Positions 30,761-42,222 of a stretch of 64,000 nt of DNA are shown piece by piece. The translations under genes were made by a program, and so were the position numbers. Numbering within the stretch: the stretch's first letter is position 1; each line of letters begins with the position of its first letter. Origin of the DNA: Merluccius polli. Lineage: Eukaryota; Chordata; Actinopteri; Gadiformes; Merlucciidae. The stretch is taken from the NCBI GenBank assembly GCA_030340625.1, contig JAOPHQ010002851.1, positions 273,501 through 337,500 on the forward strand. Reading direction: 5' to 3'. The notes below the pieces were generated by a model, which saw only the letters and a program-made list of their open reading frames with translations, made no database searches and was not told where the DNA came from.

Positions 30761-32088
30761 CTAAGGGAAAAAAGATAGAAGACAGAAGAGGAGACTAAAA
30801 AAAAGGGATAGGCAAAAAAAGGGAGAGCAAGTTCCTCTAGTTTTGGCGTTTAAAATATCCGATACATCTGGAGGAGTGAAAAGTAGTATCTATTGGTCAG
30901 TCGGGAGGGGGGGGGGGGGGGGGGGGGGGGGGATTGACAGTTGAAGCAACAGTTGAAAAAAAGCAAAAGGTAATCCTTTAAATTAGTCAGTTGTAATTAT
31001 ATCTTGGTTACATTCTTAACTACGAAGAGAAAGAATGGAAAGCGAGAGAAAAGAAAATTGCCAAGCCAACACGTACGAATATCAGAGGAAAGAAGAAAAA
31101 AATGTGCAGAAAAAAAGACACAGCTGACGACTAGTATGTCAATCTGTGATAGAAAAAAGTAAAGTGAAAGAAAGCGTAGAAAAGAAAGCCTTTAGTGCCA
31201 TGTTTCGTCCAACAAAAAACACATGATGGGGACAGATTGATTTGATCCGGGCAGCTTGATGGAAGGCAGATGCTGAAAACTTTGATTCCTGTAACTCTTC
31301 ATAGATTATTAAGCTTTGAGTGACAGTGGTGCACTAATCATATGTAGATTTATGGCTATATACATTTTTATATTCCCTCTTCTTTTGTGGATTCACTTTT
31401 GCTATGGGCAGCCCTAGATCATATTCTGGGAACTTATTTGAGAATAAGCCTATGGAATAAACCAGGGGGTAGGTTAATTCTCAAAGAAGTTTCCAGAATA
31501 CTATTACTACTACCACTACTACTACTAAGACCCCTCAAAATATACATGTTGAAACGCATGTTATGGCATCTGTGCATAACATTATACGGTATAAGGTATA
31601 TTTGAGACATCTGTAGCTATACTAGTATAGCTAGCTAGTGTAATTATAGCTTTACTATATAATAGCTACAGCTATTATTTTTGAGAGTGAGTGCTATCTA
31701 ATACTGTTTATCTACTATCTACTATCCATTAAGCTGGCCTTAAATCAAGCCCTCATCATGGTGTTTGTTGGAAAGTGTGTTGCAATGGAGGAAAGTGATG
31801 CCACCCGAAATCACGGGAATTTCCTGACAAGATGATAAGCAAACACGACATAACAACCATCAGAAATTAGTGCTTGAGCTGAGGAAATTCAACAAAATGT
31901 TCAAAATGCAAAACACATACGCAATACAAAAATACGAATAACTTTTTACTAATACGTTTGTACGAACACAAAAAACAACAACAGAACAATGCAAAATAAT
32001 TCCATGCATTTAACAGCAGGGTTTTTCCATCTCATTGTAAGCTAACAGTTTTTTTTTGGTGGGGATAAAGTATGAGAGGTTATTTTAC
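30761..32088. other. intron between pore exon and exclusive pair
   Basis: 1.3 kb with a G26 run (30907-30932). The rest is AT-rich with short TAGC-type repeats near 31615-31660. No exon seen. Confidence 0.6.
30907..30932 (+). repeat. G26 homopolymer
   Basis: Plus-strand G26, so a C26 run in the transcript, about 145 nt upstream of the acceptor of the IIELIG exon. Confidence 0.9.
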
Positions 32089-32259
32089 CAAACCACCAAG
32101 GATGAAGAAGACCATGAAAAGACGACCCAGTGTGGTCTTTGCATAAACGTCTCCATAGCCCACAGTGGACATGGTGACCATGAGCAGGTAGACACACTCC
32201 CAGTAGGAGAGAGCCTGGGAGTTCTCGAAGTCCTCCCAAGGGTCTCCTGAGTTCTCCAC
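32089..32259 (-). CDS. kcnma1: kcnma1 pore exon (turret, filter TVGYG, S6)
   Basis: 57 codons, phase 0 to phase 0. VENSGDPWEDFENSQALSYW is the outer turret. ECVYLLMVTMSTVGYGDVYA is the pore helix and potassium selectivity filter. KTTLGRLFMVFFILGGL is most of S6, with the glycine hinge. Acceptor GTTCCAG (AG 32261-32260); donor GTAAAA at 32088 is weak, followed by in-frame TAA if unspliced. Turret substitutions (EDFENS, LSYW) are the only changes from mammals. Confidence 0.98.
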
Positions 32260-32691
32260 CTGGAACACAGGTCAGGATTTATACAGCAGCCAACACAGAG
32301 AGTCACGGTAGAGAGGGAGAGACAGACAGAGAGTGTCAGACAGGTGTCTTATATTGCACTGCTGCTTCAGACTGAGCAAGTGAGTGAGTGAGTGAGTGAG
32401 TGAGTGAGAGAGAAGGAAACAATGAGGAAACCAATGTCACGGGTAGAGTGAGTGAGTATGTGTGTGTGTGTGTGTGTGTTTTATAAAACCTTAACATATA
32501 AGATAAGATTAAATGCGGGACAATTATAACAATTATGCCATACAATTATAATATACTGAAGTGCATTGTATGATAAATAAACAAACCTTTTAAATGATGT
32601 CTTAACTAATTAAGTAGTTTGTTATACCAAATATGAACAAGTACCATGCTTCTATAGTCCATTTTGAATTCACTCGTGACTACAAACTTAC

Positions 32692-32767
32692 CAAGTGGAT
32701 GAAGCCTGCTGCTGTAAGCCATGTGCTTATGAAGATTGAGCACAGGTTCACCAACTTTATCGAGTTA
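32692..32767 (-). CDS. kcnma1: kcnma1 exon, S5 helix
   Basis: One base completes Ser, then NSIKLVNLCSIFISTWLTAA, GFIHL. This is the S5 transmembrane helix of the pore domain. Acceptor TTCACTAG (AG 32769-32768); donor GTAAGT at 32691. 76 nt. Cys replaces Leu in the usual VNLLSIF. Confidence 0.97.
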
Positions 32768-33718
32768 CTAGTGAAAAAAGCATTACAACACACACAGCTG
32801 TAACCTTCAATATTTATATATATATCAATATACCACAGAGAGTGGTGATTGGGTTCACAGAGTAATATACTGCACGTTGTAAGAATATAAATGTGGATAT
32901 ATATCATTGTTTTAAACCAACGTATTTTTGAAAGCGTTTCACCGGGTGCAATTTTGTTGCTACACAATGCAAGTGCATGTTGTTTGTATGAGGCGCTGTA
33001 TGTTGAATGTATGTATGCCGATTTTCAGCTTCTGGACTAGTATAGGGGATTATATGCAAGGAAAAAAAAAACTATTCTTGACTATTCGTAGTCAAGAAAC
33101 TGTTACACTGTGCTGCATCGTAGCACAATATGATGTGCTGCTCAGGGCCTCGGTGCATTCATGGAGTGTGTGTGTGTTTGTATGCGTCCTCTTCTTACCT
33201 TCCTCTGAGTAAATGAGTGCAGAGATTAGTGTGAAAACATTTTGTCGAGCTATAAGCTCTCGCTGACATCTGTGCAAAAACCCTTAATTCTGAACAGCAG
33301 AGAGACGGACAGAATGCTGCTGGTGTGTCCGATTGTATACCATGCAGACTATACTATGGCAAAGGGTGTGTATGCATACATACATAATGTACTATGGCTT
33401 GTTTTGGGTCTGGCAAAATAGTACCAGTTCAAAAGATTACTTTTTCGCTCTTAAATATTTCACTAAAACACAGAATATCTTGATTTTATCGTGCGATGAC
33501 CATACTCGGATATAGAACAACAAAAGACAGAAATAAATACATAAATCATGCATTGAAAACAAAAAATGCCCCACACACACAGCATGCAACGTCTGAGCGT
33601 ATACAATGTCACGTCAGTCAAATAAACCCAAAAATAAATAAACAGATGCAGTACAAAACATGACAAATATTTCTGGCAGACTCAGAGCACAACATAGAGA
33701 AAATAACAATGGACTTAC
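32768..33718. other. intron between S4 and S5 exons
   Basis: 951 bp, AT-rich, no recognised element beyond short TATATA and TG stretches. Confidence 0.6.
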
Positions 33719-33794
33719 CTCGTTTTCAATATATTCAAAAACTGTAAAATTTCTGAGAACTGTATGAGTCTTAAGGCCCTTAAGAACCTCAAGC
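33719..33794 (-). CDS. kcnma1: kcnma1 exon, S4 voltage sensor
   Basis: Two bases complete Gly, then LRFLRALRLIQFSEILQFLN, ILKT plus AG. This is the S4 helix with its three Arg and the S4-S5 linker. The third Arg (RLIQF) is the main gating charge of the family. Acceptor CTTCCCACAG (AG 33796-33795); donor GTAAGT at 33718. 76 nt. The phase 1 start accepts either the S3 exon (39853-39964) or the candidate first exon at 35411-35624, as both end in a single G. Confidence 0.97.
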
Positions 33795-34379
33795 CTGTGG
33801 GAAGAGAGACCAAGAGCAAGTTACCCAAGGGGAACAACACAACAACAACAACAAGGGTCAACATAGTCAACACACCGCTCTCAGTCCGCAGCACAAAGCC
33901 AAACACCGCCAGCGTACCTGTCAGCCCCTCGTCCATGTTTACCAGCTTCCACGGATTCATTTTGTTACCGTAAAAAGAATCGGTTGCGCTAGTTATAATA
34001 AAAAGAAGACCACCCCCCCAAAAAATGAGTATTAACTTATGAAAAGAAATATTGGAGCCGCCGCGGGTCGAGACAGTGACCGACGACTCGGCATCGTCGG
34101 ATGAAAAGTCTTGATTAAAATGTGACTCATATGCTTTAATCTCGGTAGACCTCTGCTTACGGCATCTACCTGATACGGTTTTCATTAGTGGGGTGTGTGT
34201 ATCTGTATGTGTGTGTGTGTGTTTGTGTGGAGGGGGGGGGGGGGGGTGAGTACGGTCCGAAACACCGGTGAGATGAAAACCTGGATTATCAGCTGAGGCA
34301 GGTGGGTGTCCCGTGGGCTTGTGTAAACGGAGGTGACGGCAAATCAGTTTTTTTTCCCCCGCCTTTCAAGAGAGGCTCC

Positions 34380-34422
<43 letters not shown>

Positions 34423-35080
34423 GAGTTGAAGCCTGGCACACAGCAATGAGTGAAGGGGATGTGAGTCAGAAGCAACGCTGACAACAGAGCGCCTCCACGG
34501 GCCACGGGTTCGCCAGCAACACGCCGCCGCTCACCGGCAGCAGAGCCCAAACACCACTCTGCTCGCACTGCTTTTAGACGAGGTGTACATTTACCGTGAT
34601 ACGTCCCTTGGGACGCTTTTGTCCAAACTGTCCAGTGAACTAGAATATCAACTTATGAAAGCGTAAAAGCTTTATATCGATTTGTCAACAAAATGTTCAT
34701 GCATCAGAAAGTACCCTCACTTTGAAATATAAAACGACAACAGGCAAGACCAAGAAAGCCATGCAACTGAATATCCCACCATCGACTTTGGAGGCTTTCA
34801 CACAATGAATTGTTTCCAACTGCCAAGAGTCCAGGTCAAGTTTTGCCTGTGTAAACATGGCCCTATACATTGCTGTTGGTGAAACCTGTCTTAACAAATA
34901 AAATGTTACTAAAACTCACAAAAACAGCATCTGCATTATGGTGCTATATTCTCTGCAAGCAGCAATTTTTTAGTTTTTTTGTGATATTGTGATAGTAGCT
35001 TTCGCCAGCTGGCCACATAAGTACAGCAGCGCACGACAAATCCTCAAAATCCTCAACAATAACCTGCTCCAACTGACACT

Positions 35081-35113
<33 letters not shown>

Positions 35114-35160
35114 GGAGGGGGCACCCTCTGGGTGGGTGGGGCAGTGGGAGTTGAAACATA

Positions 35161-35305
35161 CATGCCATTTGCTGGACGCTTTTATCCAAAGCTTCTTACA
35201 ATACTGCAACTGCATACATTTTCAGCATGGGTGGTCCCAGTGGGAATCGAACCCCTTAACCCTGGCAACGTTAACGCCATGTACTACCAGTTGAGCTAGT
35301 CAGGA
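35161..35305 (-). mobile_element. tRNA-derived SINE, well preserved
   Basis: On the minus strand: TAGCTCAACTGGTAG (box A, 35298-35284), GGTTCGATTCC (box B, 35253-35243), and a tail CTTTGGATAAAAGCGTCCAG then CAAATGGCATG. The tRNA head plus L2-type tail identifies a typical teleost SINE in the same orientation as kcnma1. Confidence 0.88.
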
Positions 35306-35321
35306 GGTGGGAGCATTCCCA

Positions 35322-35398
35322 CCCTCCTCCTCCTCCTCCTCCTCCTCCTCCTCCTCCTCCTCCTCCTCCTCCTCCTCCTCCTCCTCCTCCTCCTCCTC
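35322..35398. repeat. (CCT) trinucleotide repeat
   Basis: About 25 CCT/TCC units. On the sense strand this is (GGA), beginning only about 12 nt after the donor of the candidate first exon at 35411. Confidence 0.92.
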
Positions 35399-35410
35399 AG
35401 GGTCTCTTAC

Positions 35411-35624
35411 CCCAGTAGGAGACGACATGGAAGCAGGAGCCCAGGTTATAGCACACGCTGTCCTGCTCCTCCTTCTCGCCGGCCTGCCCATGGCCGGAGC
35501 GGACCCGGTAGCCCTTCTGGAAGAGCTCCCCAGTGGACTTCTTGCGTCGCCTCTCGCTCACCACCACCGTGGAGCGGGCCCCCCCGTCCGGACGGTTGTA
35601 CACCAGCATCTTAGTGGGGATCAT
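35411..35624 (-). CDS. candidate alternative first exon in S3-S4 intron
   Basis: 71 codons plus one base starting at an ATG (35624) in good context (AAACATGA) with an in-frame stop upstream. It reads MIPTKMLVYNRPDGGARSTV, VVSERRRKKSTGELFQKGYR, VRSGHGQAGEKEEQDSVCYN, LGSCFHVVSYW, then donor G|GTAAGA. Third positions are strongly G/C as in real vertebrate exons. The single leftover G matches the phase of the S4 exon, so splicing to 33794 would give a channel lacking S0-S3. An AG at 35634-35633 would also allow use as an internal exon. It could instead belong to a nested gene. I do not recognise the protein. Confidence 0.55.
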
Positions 35625-36060
35625 GTTTCTAGCAACTGGGAACAATCTCCCCCGATGGCGACTAGCGAGCAACAACTACAAAAAAAAAACAACGTTCAGT
35701 CCTCTGGTCAAAAGTGAAATGGCAACGCTTTCCGTGTCGCTGGGCGAGTGGTTTCAAGTTCCCGGTCCGCCGTCGAGCGTCTCCTCCTCCCCTGACACCG
35801 AGCCGCTTACTCCTGGGCGCGCGGAAAGAAGCAGGCAGCGCTCACGGCAGCAGCAGCAGCAGCAGCAGCATGACGAAAAGACTAAAACGTCCATCAGATG
35901 GTTTCATTTGACCGGGACGCCGAGAGTGGGAGGGGCCAACAACAACAACAACAACAACAAAAGAGACAGAAGAAGAAGAACGACCGAGCGGAGCATCATG
36001 ATATTAGTTGGGGGCAGACCCTGGGGAGAGTCCTCGCCGCGCCAGGGTACACGAGACAGC
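35625..36060 (-). promoter_or_regulatory. CpG-dense region upstream of candidate first exon
   Basis: This region is CpG-rich compared with its intronic surroundings (for example CCGCCGTCGAGCGTC and GGGCGCGCGG). It also holds (AGC) and (AAC) repeats at 35848-35870 and 35937-35960. On the minus strand it sits directly 5' of the coding-like exon, as a CpG-island promoter and 5' UTR would. No TATA box seen. Confidence 0.5.
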
Positions 36061-36380
36061 AAGCTTAGAGAAAACCCTATTTCCCATCAGGATATTAAAG
36101 TGTAAGCTCCTTTAGCCATCATCCAGGGAAATCAAGAGGCCCGGGCAGCAAGTGTACACATCAGATGGACGGATAGCCCGGTCATTGACTGATGAAGCCG
36201 AAAGGATATCTAGTCTTGGGAGGTTTCATTAATAACAGACTAGCAGGGGTCACGTGACAGACCAGTGTCTTCTTCCCACTAAGTCCTGTATGGGAAAATC
36301 CTTCTGAGTCAAAGCCTTCTGAATCTAAGTCCATCGTCATTGGATGATGCGAACGTATGCCGTTCACATGTACGCGTGAT

Positions 36381-37168
36381 TAGGGCGGAACAATAATCAA
36401 AATATTATCGAAATCGCCATATGGCCAAGTGCAATTTCCAAATCGCAGGAGCTGCACATTTTTGATCAGGGTAAAATGTGAAAATATAAATGTATAACAC
36501 CATTATAAATGAAGTACTGTAGTGCTGCAGAGATGCCCTGGCCTATTTGTGTTTCTCCAGATGTAAGACAACATGTTTGTTTGGTACTAGTCTGGCCTAC
36601 CGGATGTAGGTTGTTGGTATAAGCCCGCCCAAGCCTGCCGTTGGGCGACTGAAATAGTTGCCCAATGGCAGGCTCTGGCCGGGCTAATATTTATACTCCT
36701 CCCCCTTCCGCCATCTGCGTGTTCCTGTTTTCAAAGTCCCCCTCGCTACGTGAAACAACAACAACAACAACCTCCGAGCTAGCAACCTACACAATGAAAA
36801 TGGCAAGTTTTGACGAAGATTGCCAGGGCTCGCCTCCCCATGTGACACTATTTTGCAAGGGCACCGTTGCTGCGGCCGGGGCTTAGCGCCGCCCAAGAAG
36901 ATTATGATTGGTTAAAGAAATACAACAAGACAGAGCGCTGTTTTCCCCCTATGCCAGAATGATAGTGAGTAGAGCCAGACCTTTCCGTGCGGAGATAGGT
37001 CTGGCTATGCAAGACCAGTTTTGTTCAGACCCCAACAAATGCCACATCATGATTTAAATATTTTTGCAAAAATGATCATTCCCATTAATAGTGAATCATA
37101 TCGCAATCGCAATATATGTCAAAATAATCGCAATATGATTTTTTTTTTTACCATATCATTCAGCCCTA
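36381..37168 (+). mobile_element. hAT-like non-autonomous element, possibly with nested insertion
   Basis: Left end TAGGGCGGAACAATAATC; inverted right end TAGGGCTGAATGATATGG. Flanks CGCGTGAT (36373-36380) and CTCGTGAT (37169-37176) match at seven of eight. Inside, 36587-37020 is bounded by ACTAGTCTGGCCTACC and inverted ACTGGTCTTGCATAGCCAGA, suggesting a second element nested in the first. Confidence 0.7.
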
Positions 37169-37840
37169 CTCGTGATTCATATAAATGTAATCTAACTGTT
37201 GATGTAGACTATATTTTAGTGACTGTTTTATTGAGTGTGCCGCATTGAATAGGCCAGCTTGAAAAAATACAATGCAGCAATGCATTGTGTCTGCTTACTC
37301 AAATTGCAGAGTCAAATTATCATAATATGTATGTCTTGCTCTATATACAATAACTATTGTGCTCATGAATTACAATCATACATCACGCATTCATGTTCAC
37401 CTCTGTTCTCTTACAAAGTGATTCATGAAGCGCAATTCATTTCAGTACTACAACAACCATTTAGGAGACACATCACTTCACAGAATTCCCACGGAGGGAG
37501 ATCTCCCTGGGCGAGTCCCTGCGGCCAGATTAATGGTGAAAGCCTCTTTCTGTGTTTACATTTCAGACTATGATTAAAAAGCTGCAGCATGGCCATTGCA
37601 GATGGCTTAGCTAGATGGGTATGAATGTACCGCTCTCTAAAGCACACAATGTTCCCCTTGCAAAGCTATCACTTCAACAGCAAACTGTAGGAGATAAATG
37701 TGATGCCAAGATAAGTGGCCACTATCCCCATCAAAAAGGATCTACTTTATACAGGCTAACAATGACATAATACATCTGAACGGACTATCAAAACAATCAC
37801 CATAGTTTTAAAGTGAAACGAATGCTGTCTTTGTACATAT

Positions 37841-38269
37841 TAGAGGTGGGGGAAAAAATCGATTCACTTGTGCGCAGTAAAAACAAAAAGTAATCGTTTT
37901 TTTAATTCCTGAATTAATTTTTTATTTAATTGAATTAATTTTTTCTATTAAAAAAAAGTATTATTTTTATTATTATCATTATTTTTAACAGTTATTTATT
38001 GTTTTCACATTGAATGCATACAGGAAGTACACTGACTGACATAATGTGCATTGTTTTTGGAAATATGCCTCATGATATATCATCTCTAGAAGTGTATGAT
38101 TCAACTTTTTCCCATTGTCTAGTGTTAAAATGGTAAACAAAAGTAAATTAACAAATAATAAATAAATAAGCAATAAATCTTAATATCTAATCGCAATACT
38201 TGACTTGAATCGGCACACAAGTATCGTGATGGTATCGAATCGGGAGACAAACATATCGTCCCAGCCCTA
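37841..38269 (+). mobile_element. hAT-like MITE with perfect 8-bp target duplication
   Basis: Flanked on both sides by GTACATAT (37833-37840 and 38270-38277). Ends TAGAGGTGGG and inverted TAGGGCTGGG, followed by similar GATTC-containing subterminal sequence. Length 429 bp, no ORF. Confidence 0.85.
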
Positions 38270-39852
38270 GTACATATGTTGGATGCATGTACTTTAAACA
38301 CGTTTGGACACATGTGGACACATGGATGTCTGCTGAGGCATTGATGTTATGTGTTATGTGCATGAGTATTTCTATGCTCAAACACGAGCTGTGTTTACAA
38401 TTACAACCAGTGAGTGTGAGGGCATGTGAAGATATCAATGCGCACGCACCGCCCGCCCACACACACACACGCACGCGCGCGCGCGTTTCTGAGCAAATAT
38501 GTCCGACTGACTGGATGCGAGACAGTCGTGAAGACATAAAAACTATAGAACAACTGACAAGACACACTGGGGGACACTAGGATCCACCAGGGGAAATAAA
38601 GTCTGATGTTTATCTTGCAAGGAAATTAAAAAGTAGCTTCTATTCATATTGGAATAAAAATGTGTAGCCTATTTTTTTGTTTGTCTTTTGTTCAAATGTG
38701 GACGTGTGTATGTATGCAAGAGCATACAATTATATATGGAAAATCCACTTTAAAATATACATCAATAAAATACACAAAAAGTTCCTCTCCATCAATGTAA
38801 TACACCAAATAACAACATGATAGTATGAGTTTGAAGCCACTTTGCAAAAGTAGGTACTTTACATACAATACTTTGTTTATAATAGACAAAATACTGCAAG
38901 TTTTCAGGGTAGAGACTGAAAATGTATAGGCAAGAAGCACTCAAAGCAGTAAAAACAATCCTGTGCTACTAAAAACTCCACTGCTGCCCACCTCTGGCCT
39001 GGCAAGTGTCAGCCGCGGCCACTAGATGGCAGTGTCCACGCACACTTCATGTGGCTTTCATGTTGCGTGTGGTGGGTGGGTGATGTCATCATCACCATTG
39101 TGCAAACAACATGGTACCACATCCACATTCATCTAGTAGTATCACCTTAACAGGATGTTTGTTTTTCCACAATCTACTTACACCGATACAGGACACATGA
39201 CAATACTATATTTGATAGATACGCAGGTACATACTGCGTTCGGTGTGAACTGCATTTATCAAAAGAGTAATACAGAACAAAATCCTCGTAGGTAGAGCTT
39301 TCCTGGTGAGGGAATTCACACATTTAGCAAATTGAAATGTTTTCTAGTTCCAGAGAACCACCAACAAAGCCTATGACATTGTCGTGAAATCCAGTTTGAA
39401 TCATACATTGACCTCAATAGACAACCTGTTATCCAATTTGTGCACTTGCTGGGAACAGAAATTTCCCCTTGAGCGTGTTGCACTCTTGACTATTCCTGCC
39501 AAAAAAAGTCTTGCAACATTGGTTACAATTCTCAGGGCTGTCAACGAAATGGCATTAGTCCAAGCAGTTTCCCGTCAGTAACGAGATAACACCTTGATCC
39601 GAAAAGGACGCCTCCGCAATTTTCAGACAAGTGGTGAAAATTAATTATACACCGTGTCCAACCAATTTGCCTCGTCCTCGGGTTTCTCCCTCACTCATCA
39701 TCACAGGAAGCTCTTAAAGGGGAAACTCTGAAAAAAAACCACTGGGTGGCGTCAAAGGCCCGAGACCTCTCCGGTCAAACTCACAACCCACACAGTAGGG
39801 GACGTTGAAGCCCGGCCTGGTCTACAAACACCCCTGCAGACCCCCCTCTCAC

Positions 39853-39964
39853 CTAGCCAACTCCTGTTCAGGTAGACGGACACGAACACCGGCGGGACCG
39901 TGAAGAAGTCCACCACGGAGTTCACCTCCAGCCAGAACCACAGCTTGTCGTTGGCAGCGATGAA
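39853..39964 (-). CDS. kcnma1: kcnma1 exon, S2 end to S3
   Basis: 37 codons plus G: FIAANDKLWFWLEVNSVVDF, FTVPPVFVSVYLNRSWL. Finishes S2, crosses the intracellular loop and forms S3 and the short S3-S4 loop. The Asp of VVDFF is one of the sensor acidic residues. Phase 0 start after TGTTCCCAG (AG 39966-39965); donor GTGAGA at 39852. Same sequence as mammals over the visible length. Confidence 0.98.
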
Positions 39965-40057
39965 CTGGGAACAGCCAAGAGAGAGACGGTGATTACTCTC
40001 TCAACCATCCTATATATAGCTCAGTCGCTCGCGAAATGTGTTATGAATTTGACTTAC

Positions 40058-40151
40058 GCGCAGGCCGAAGTAGAGCAGGAAGAACACATTGAACGCCATG
40101 TCGATCTGCAGCGTGAAGTCTTTGTAGAAGTTCTGGCAGGACTCGATCGGA
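40058..40151 (-). CDS. kcnma1: kcnma1 exon, S1-S2 loop and S2
   Basis: One base completes Asp, then PIESCQNFYKDFTLQIDMAF, NVFFLLYFGLR. S2 carries the sensor Asp (QIDMAF) and Arg (GLR). Acceptor TATTCTGCAG (AG 40153-40152); donor GTAAGT at 40057. 94 nt, ending in phase 0. Asp replaces the mammalian Asn at the exon junction. Confidence 0.98.
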
Positions 40152-41487
40152 CTGCAGAATAGAAGAGAGAGACAAAACATATCAGGTCCAATAACAACAT
40201 TAGGGGGGGGGGGGGGGGTTGTTTAGAAATCACACCATTATACACATATATTATGACATTATTTAACGGCACAAATATGCATTCTTCGTTTCCTGAAGAT
40301 GCATTCAAAGTATTTCTTTAAAAAACAAGAACACATTTTTTTTTGTGCAATAGTGGATCATTTCTCAAAGGATGTTTCACTGTTGAGAAACAAACATGCA
40401 TTCATTGTCCATACAAGCAATTACTTGAGTAGTATGCTTGGTTAACCCTTAAATAACTGCCGAACGTGTCTCAGGAATAAGCCTTATTCCACCACGCATG
40501 GCTTGACTTGTTTCTAAGCGTGCCCTTTTCCATTTGATTTCATCAATGGGCTGCCTTTCCTAACTCTGTAGATGAGATCAATGATTGTTTTCAGTTGGTT
40601 ATTAGAAGGCAATAGGTTAGATGGAAATGCAAAGCAAGAAGCAGTAGTTTAAGGGTTAAATACATGCAGGGTTCACATCGCTCTTCTACGTGATCAAGCA
40701 GCAAATGGCGGATGCTAGCAATGTAGTGGAGTCTCACCCTCAAAAAGCTTGTTATCTGGCGATAAGAATTCAAATACATAAAGAAAAATAAGTCACCACG
40801 TCATGACTCTGCAAATGGCAATACATTCATCGCATGAGTTAGTAAAAGTGTACTTCCTGAATGACGTCGAGACCTGTCGTTTTGTGAAGACACAAGCCAT
40901 ACATCTGTAATTGGCCAACAATTGGGGCGAGGGGGGTGGGAGGGAGAACAACACATACAGAACAGACCACTCGCCCCTTAGGGAATATTGAGGTTGGACT
41001 TTGCCGTTTAACACTCGACTCGACCATTTCAATAAACAATTTGGCATTCAATTCTGCCACTGTTAAGATGACGGCAGTGGCCGAGTTTACAATGGATCTC
41101 ATGGCTGGCAACTGTTAATTAGCGGATCATGCAATTGTGATGTCTTGGTTGTGAAGGTGGGGTTATAATATTTCCACAGGGTAGGTTAGTGACTAGCGTA
41201 TGTTAAGTGAGCGTCGGTTGGTTAACGTTTTGTTTGTTTCACATACCTCCCTACCGCCTTTCTCGCTGTGCTGCATTTGTGTACAGTGTGTACCGTCTAT
41301 TTATACATAAAAACGTGACGTTTTAATACCAGAAATATATATTGAGGGCGGATACATTCGTTACACAACCGTTTATTAACTACCTGGGATGAAATATTTT
41401 TCATCAAGTGGACTTTATAGGTTGACACTTAAATACTGCAGGGATTATATAGGGGTTGAGCTGATGTATGTGATGTCAAGGTTCTTT

Positions 41488-41526
<39 letters not shown>

Positions 41527-41703
41527 GCACACGCACACACACACACACACACACACACTCACTCACTCACTCTCCACCCCCGCCTCCCTTCCCAATCTCT
41601 ATATCCTACTGAAATTATACCTCCTCCTCCTCCCTTTATTGGCAGAGAACATGGACAACAACACGAAGAGTCCCTCTTTTCATGCATATGGTGCTACTTG
41701 TTT

Positions 41704-41707
41704 CCCC

Positions 41708-41787
<80 letters not shown>

Positions 41788-41812
41788 TACACACACACAC
41801 ACACACACACCA
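41704..41812 (+). repeat. poly-C/(CA) compound tract
   Basis: About 21 C followed by about 40 CA dinucleotides with ATGC and ACAT interruptions. Intronic. Confidence 0.9.
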
Positions 41813-42222
41813 TGACCGATTTTCAATATGGTGCACAACTCTAAGAATACTCCAGAACTCCTCCCTGATCATCTGCAAAGATGCCCAGGCCACCGTTTGG
41901 CTGTCATAGCAGGCAGACCAGGCCAGAGTAATGACCCGGACCAGGCCGAATCTGCTCTGCTGAATAATTGAGTTCCAGCGAGGCGGCCTGGTCGGGAAGG
42001 GACAGCGGCTGTCATAGACGTACCCCCCTCCCCCCCGCTCTGCCTCTCGCTATAGGCTGACATAGCCCCTGGCTACACCTAAATAAAGCACACTATGACA
42101 CTCGCATTGAATGTAGGAAATAGAGATTATTGTCTATTCAAGTCGAGATTGACACTGTCAGGTCGACTCAAAGAGATTTACTCGGCAACATATAATGGTA
42201 TTTTCGGGAACGACTTACGGTA

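Larger units (their letters stand above)
33795..35410. other. intron upstream of the S4 exon
   Basis: 1.6 kb. The reading frame of the S4 exon stays open to an ATG at 34185 (see findings). It also has a G15 run (34232-34246), a GA repeat (34380-34421), a SINE at 35161-35305 and a CCT repeat at 35322-35398. Confidence 0.6.
36061..39852. other. intron between S3 and S4 exons, distal part
   Basis: 3.8 kb containing two hAT-like elements (36381-37168 with a possible nested element, and 37841-38269). The rest is AT-rich with no exon-like unit. Confidence 0.6.

Noticed and set aside
35307..35717. Plus-strand ORF with a signal-peptide-like stretch (VIAHAVLLLLLAGL)
   Set aside because: It is the antisense shadow of the minus-strand coding-like exon at 35411-35624, whose codon bias and donor site fit much better. 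Its N-terminus is the CCT repeat.
40793..41111. Minus-strand ORF of about 90 codons in the S1-S2 intron
   Set aside because: Codon use is not coding-like and no phase-compatible acceptor and donor frame it.
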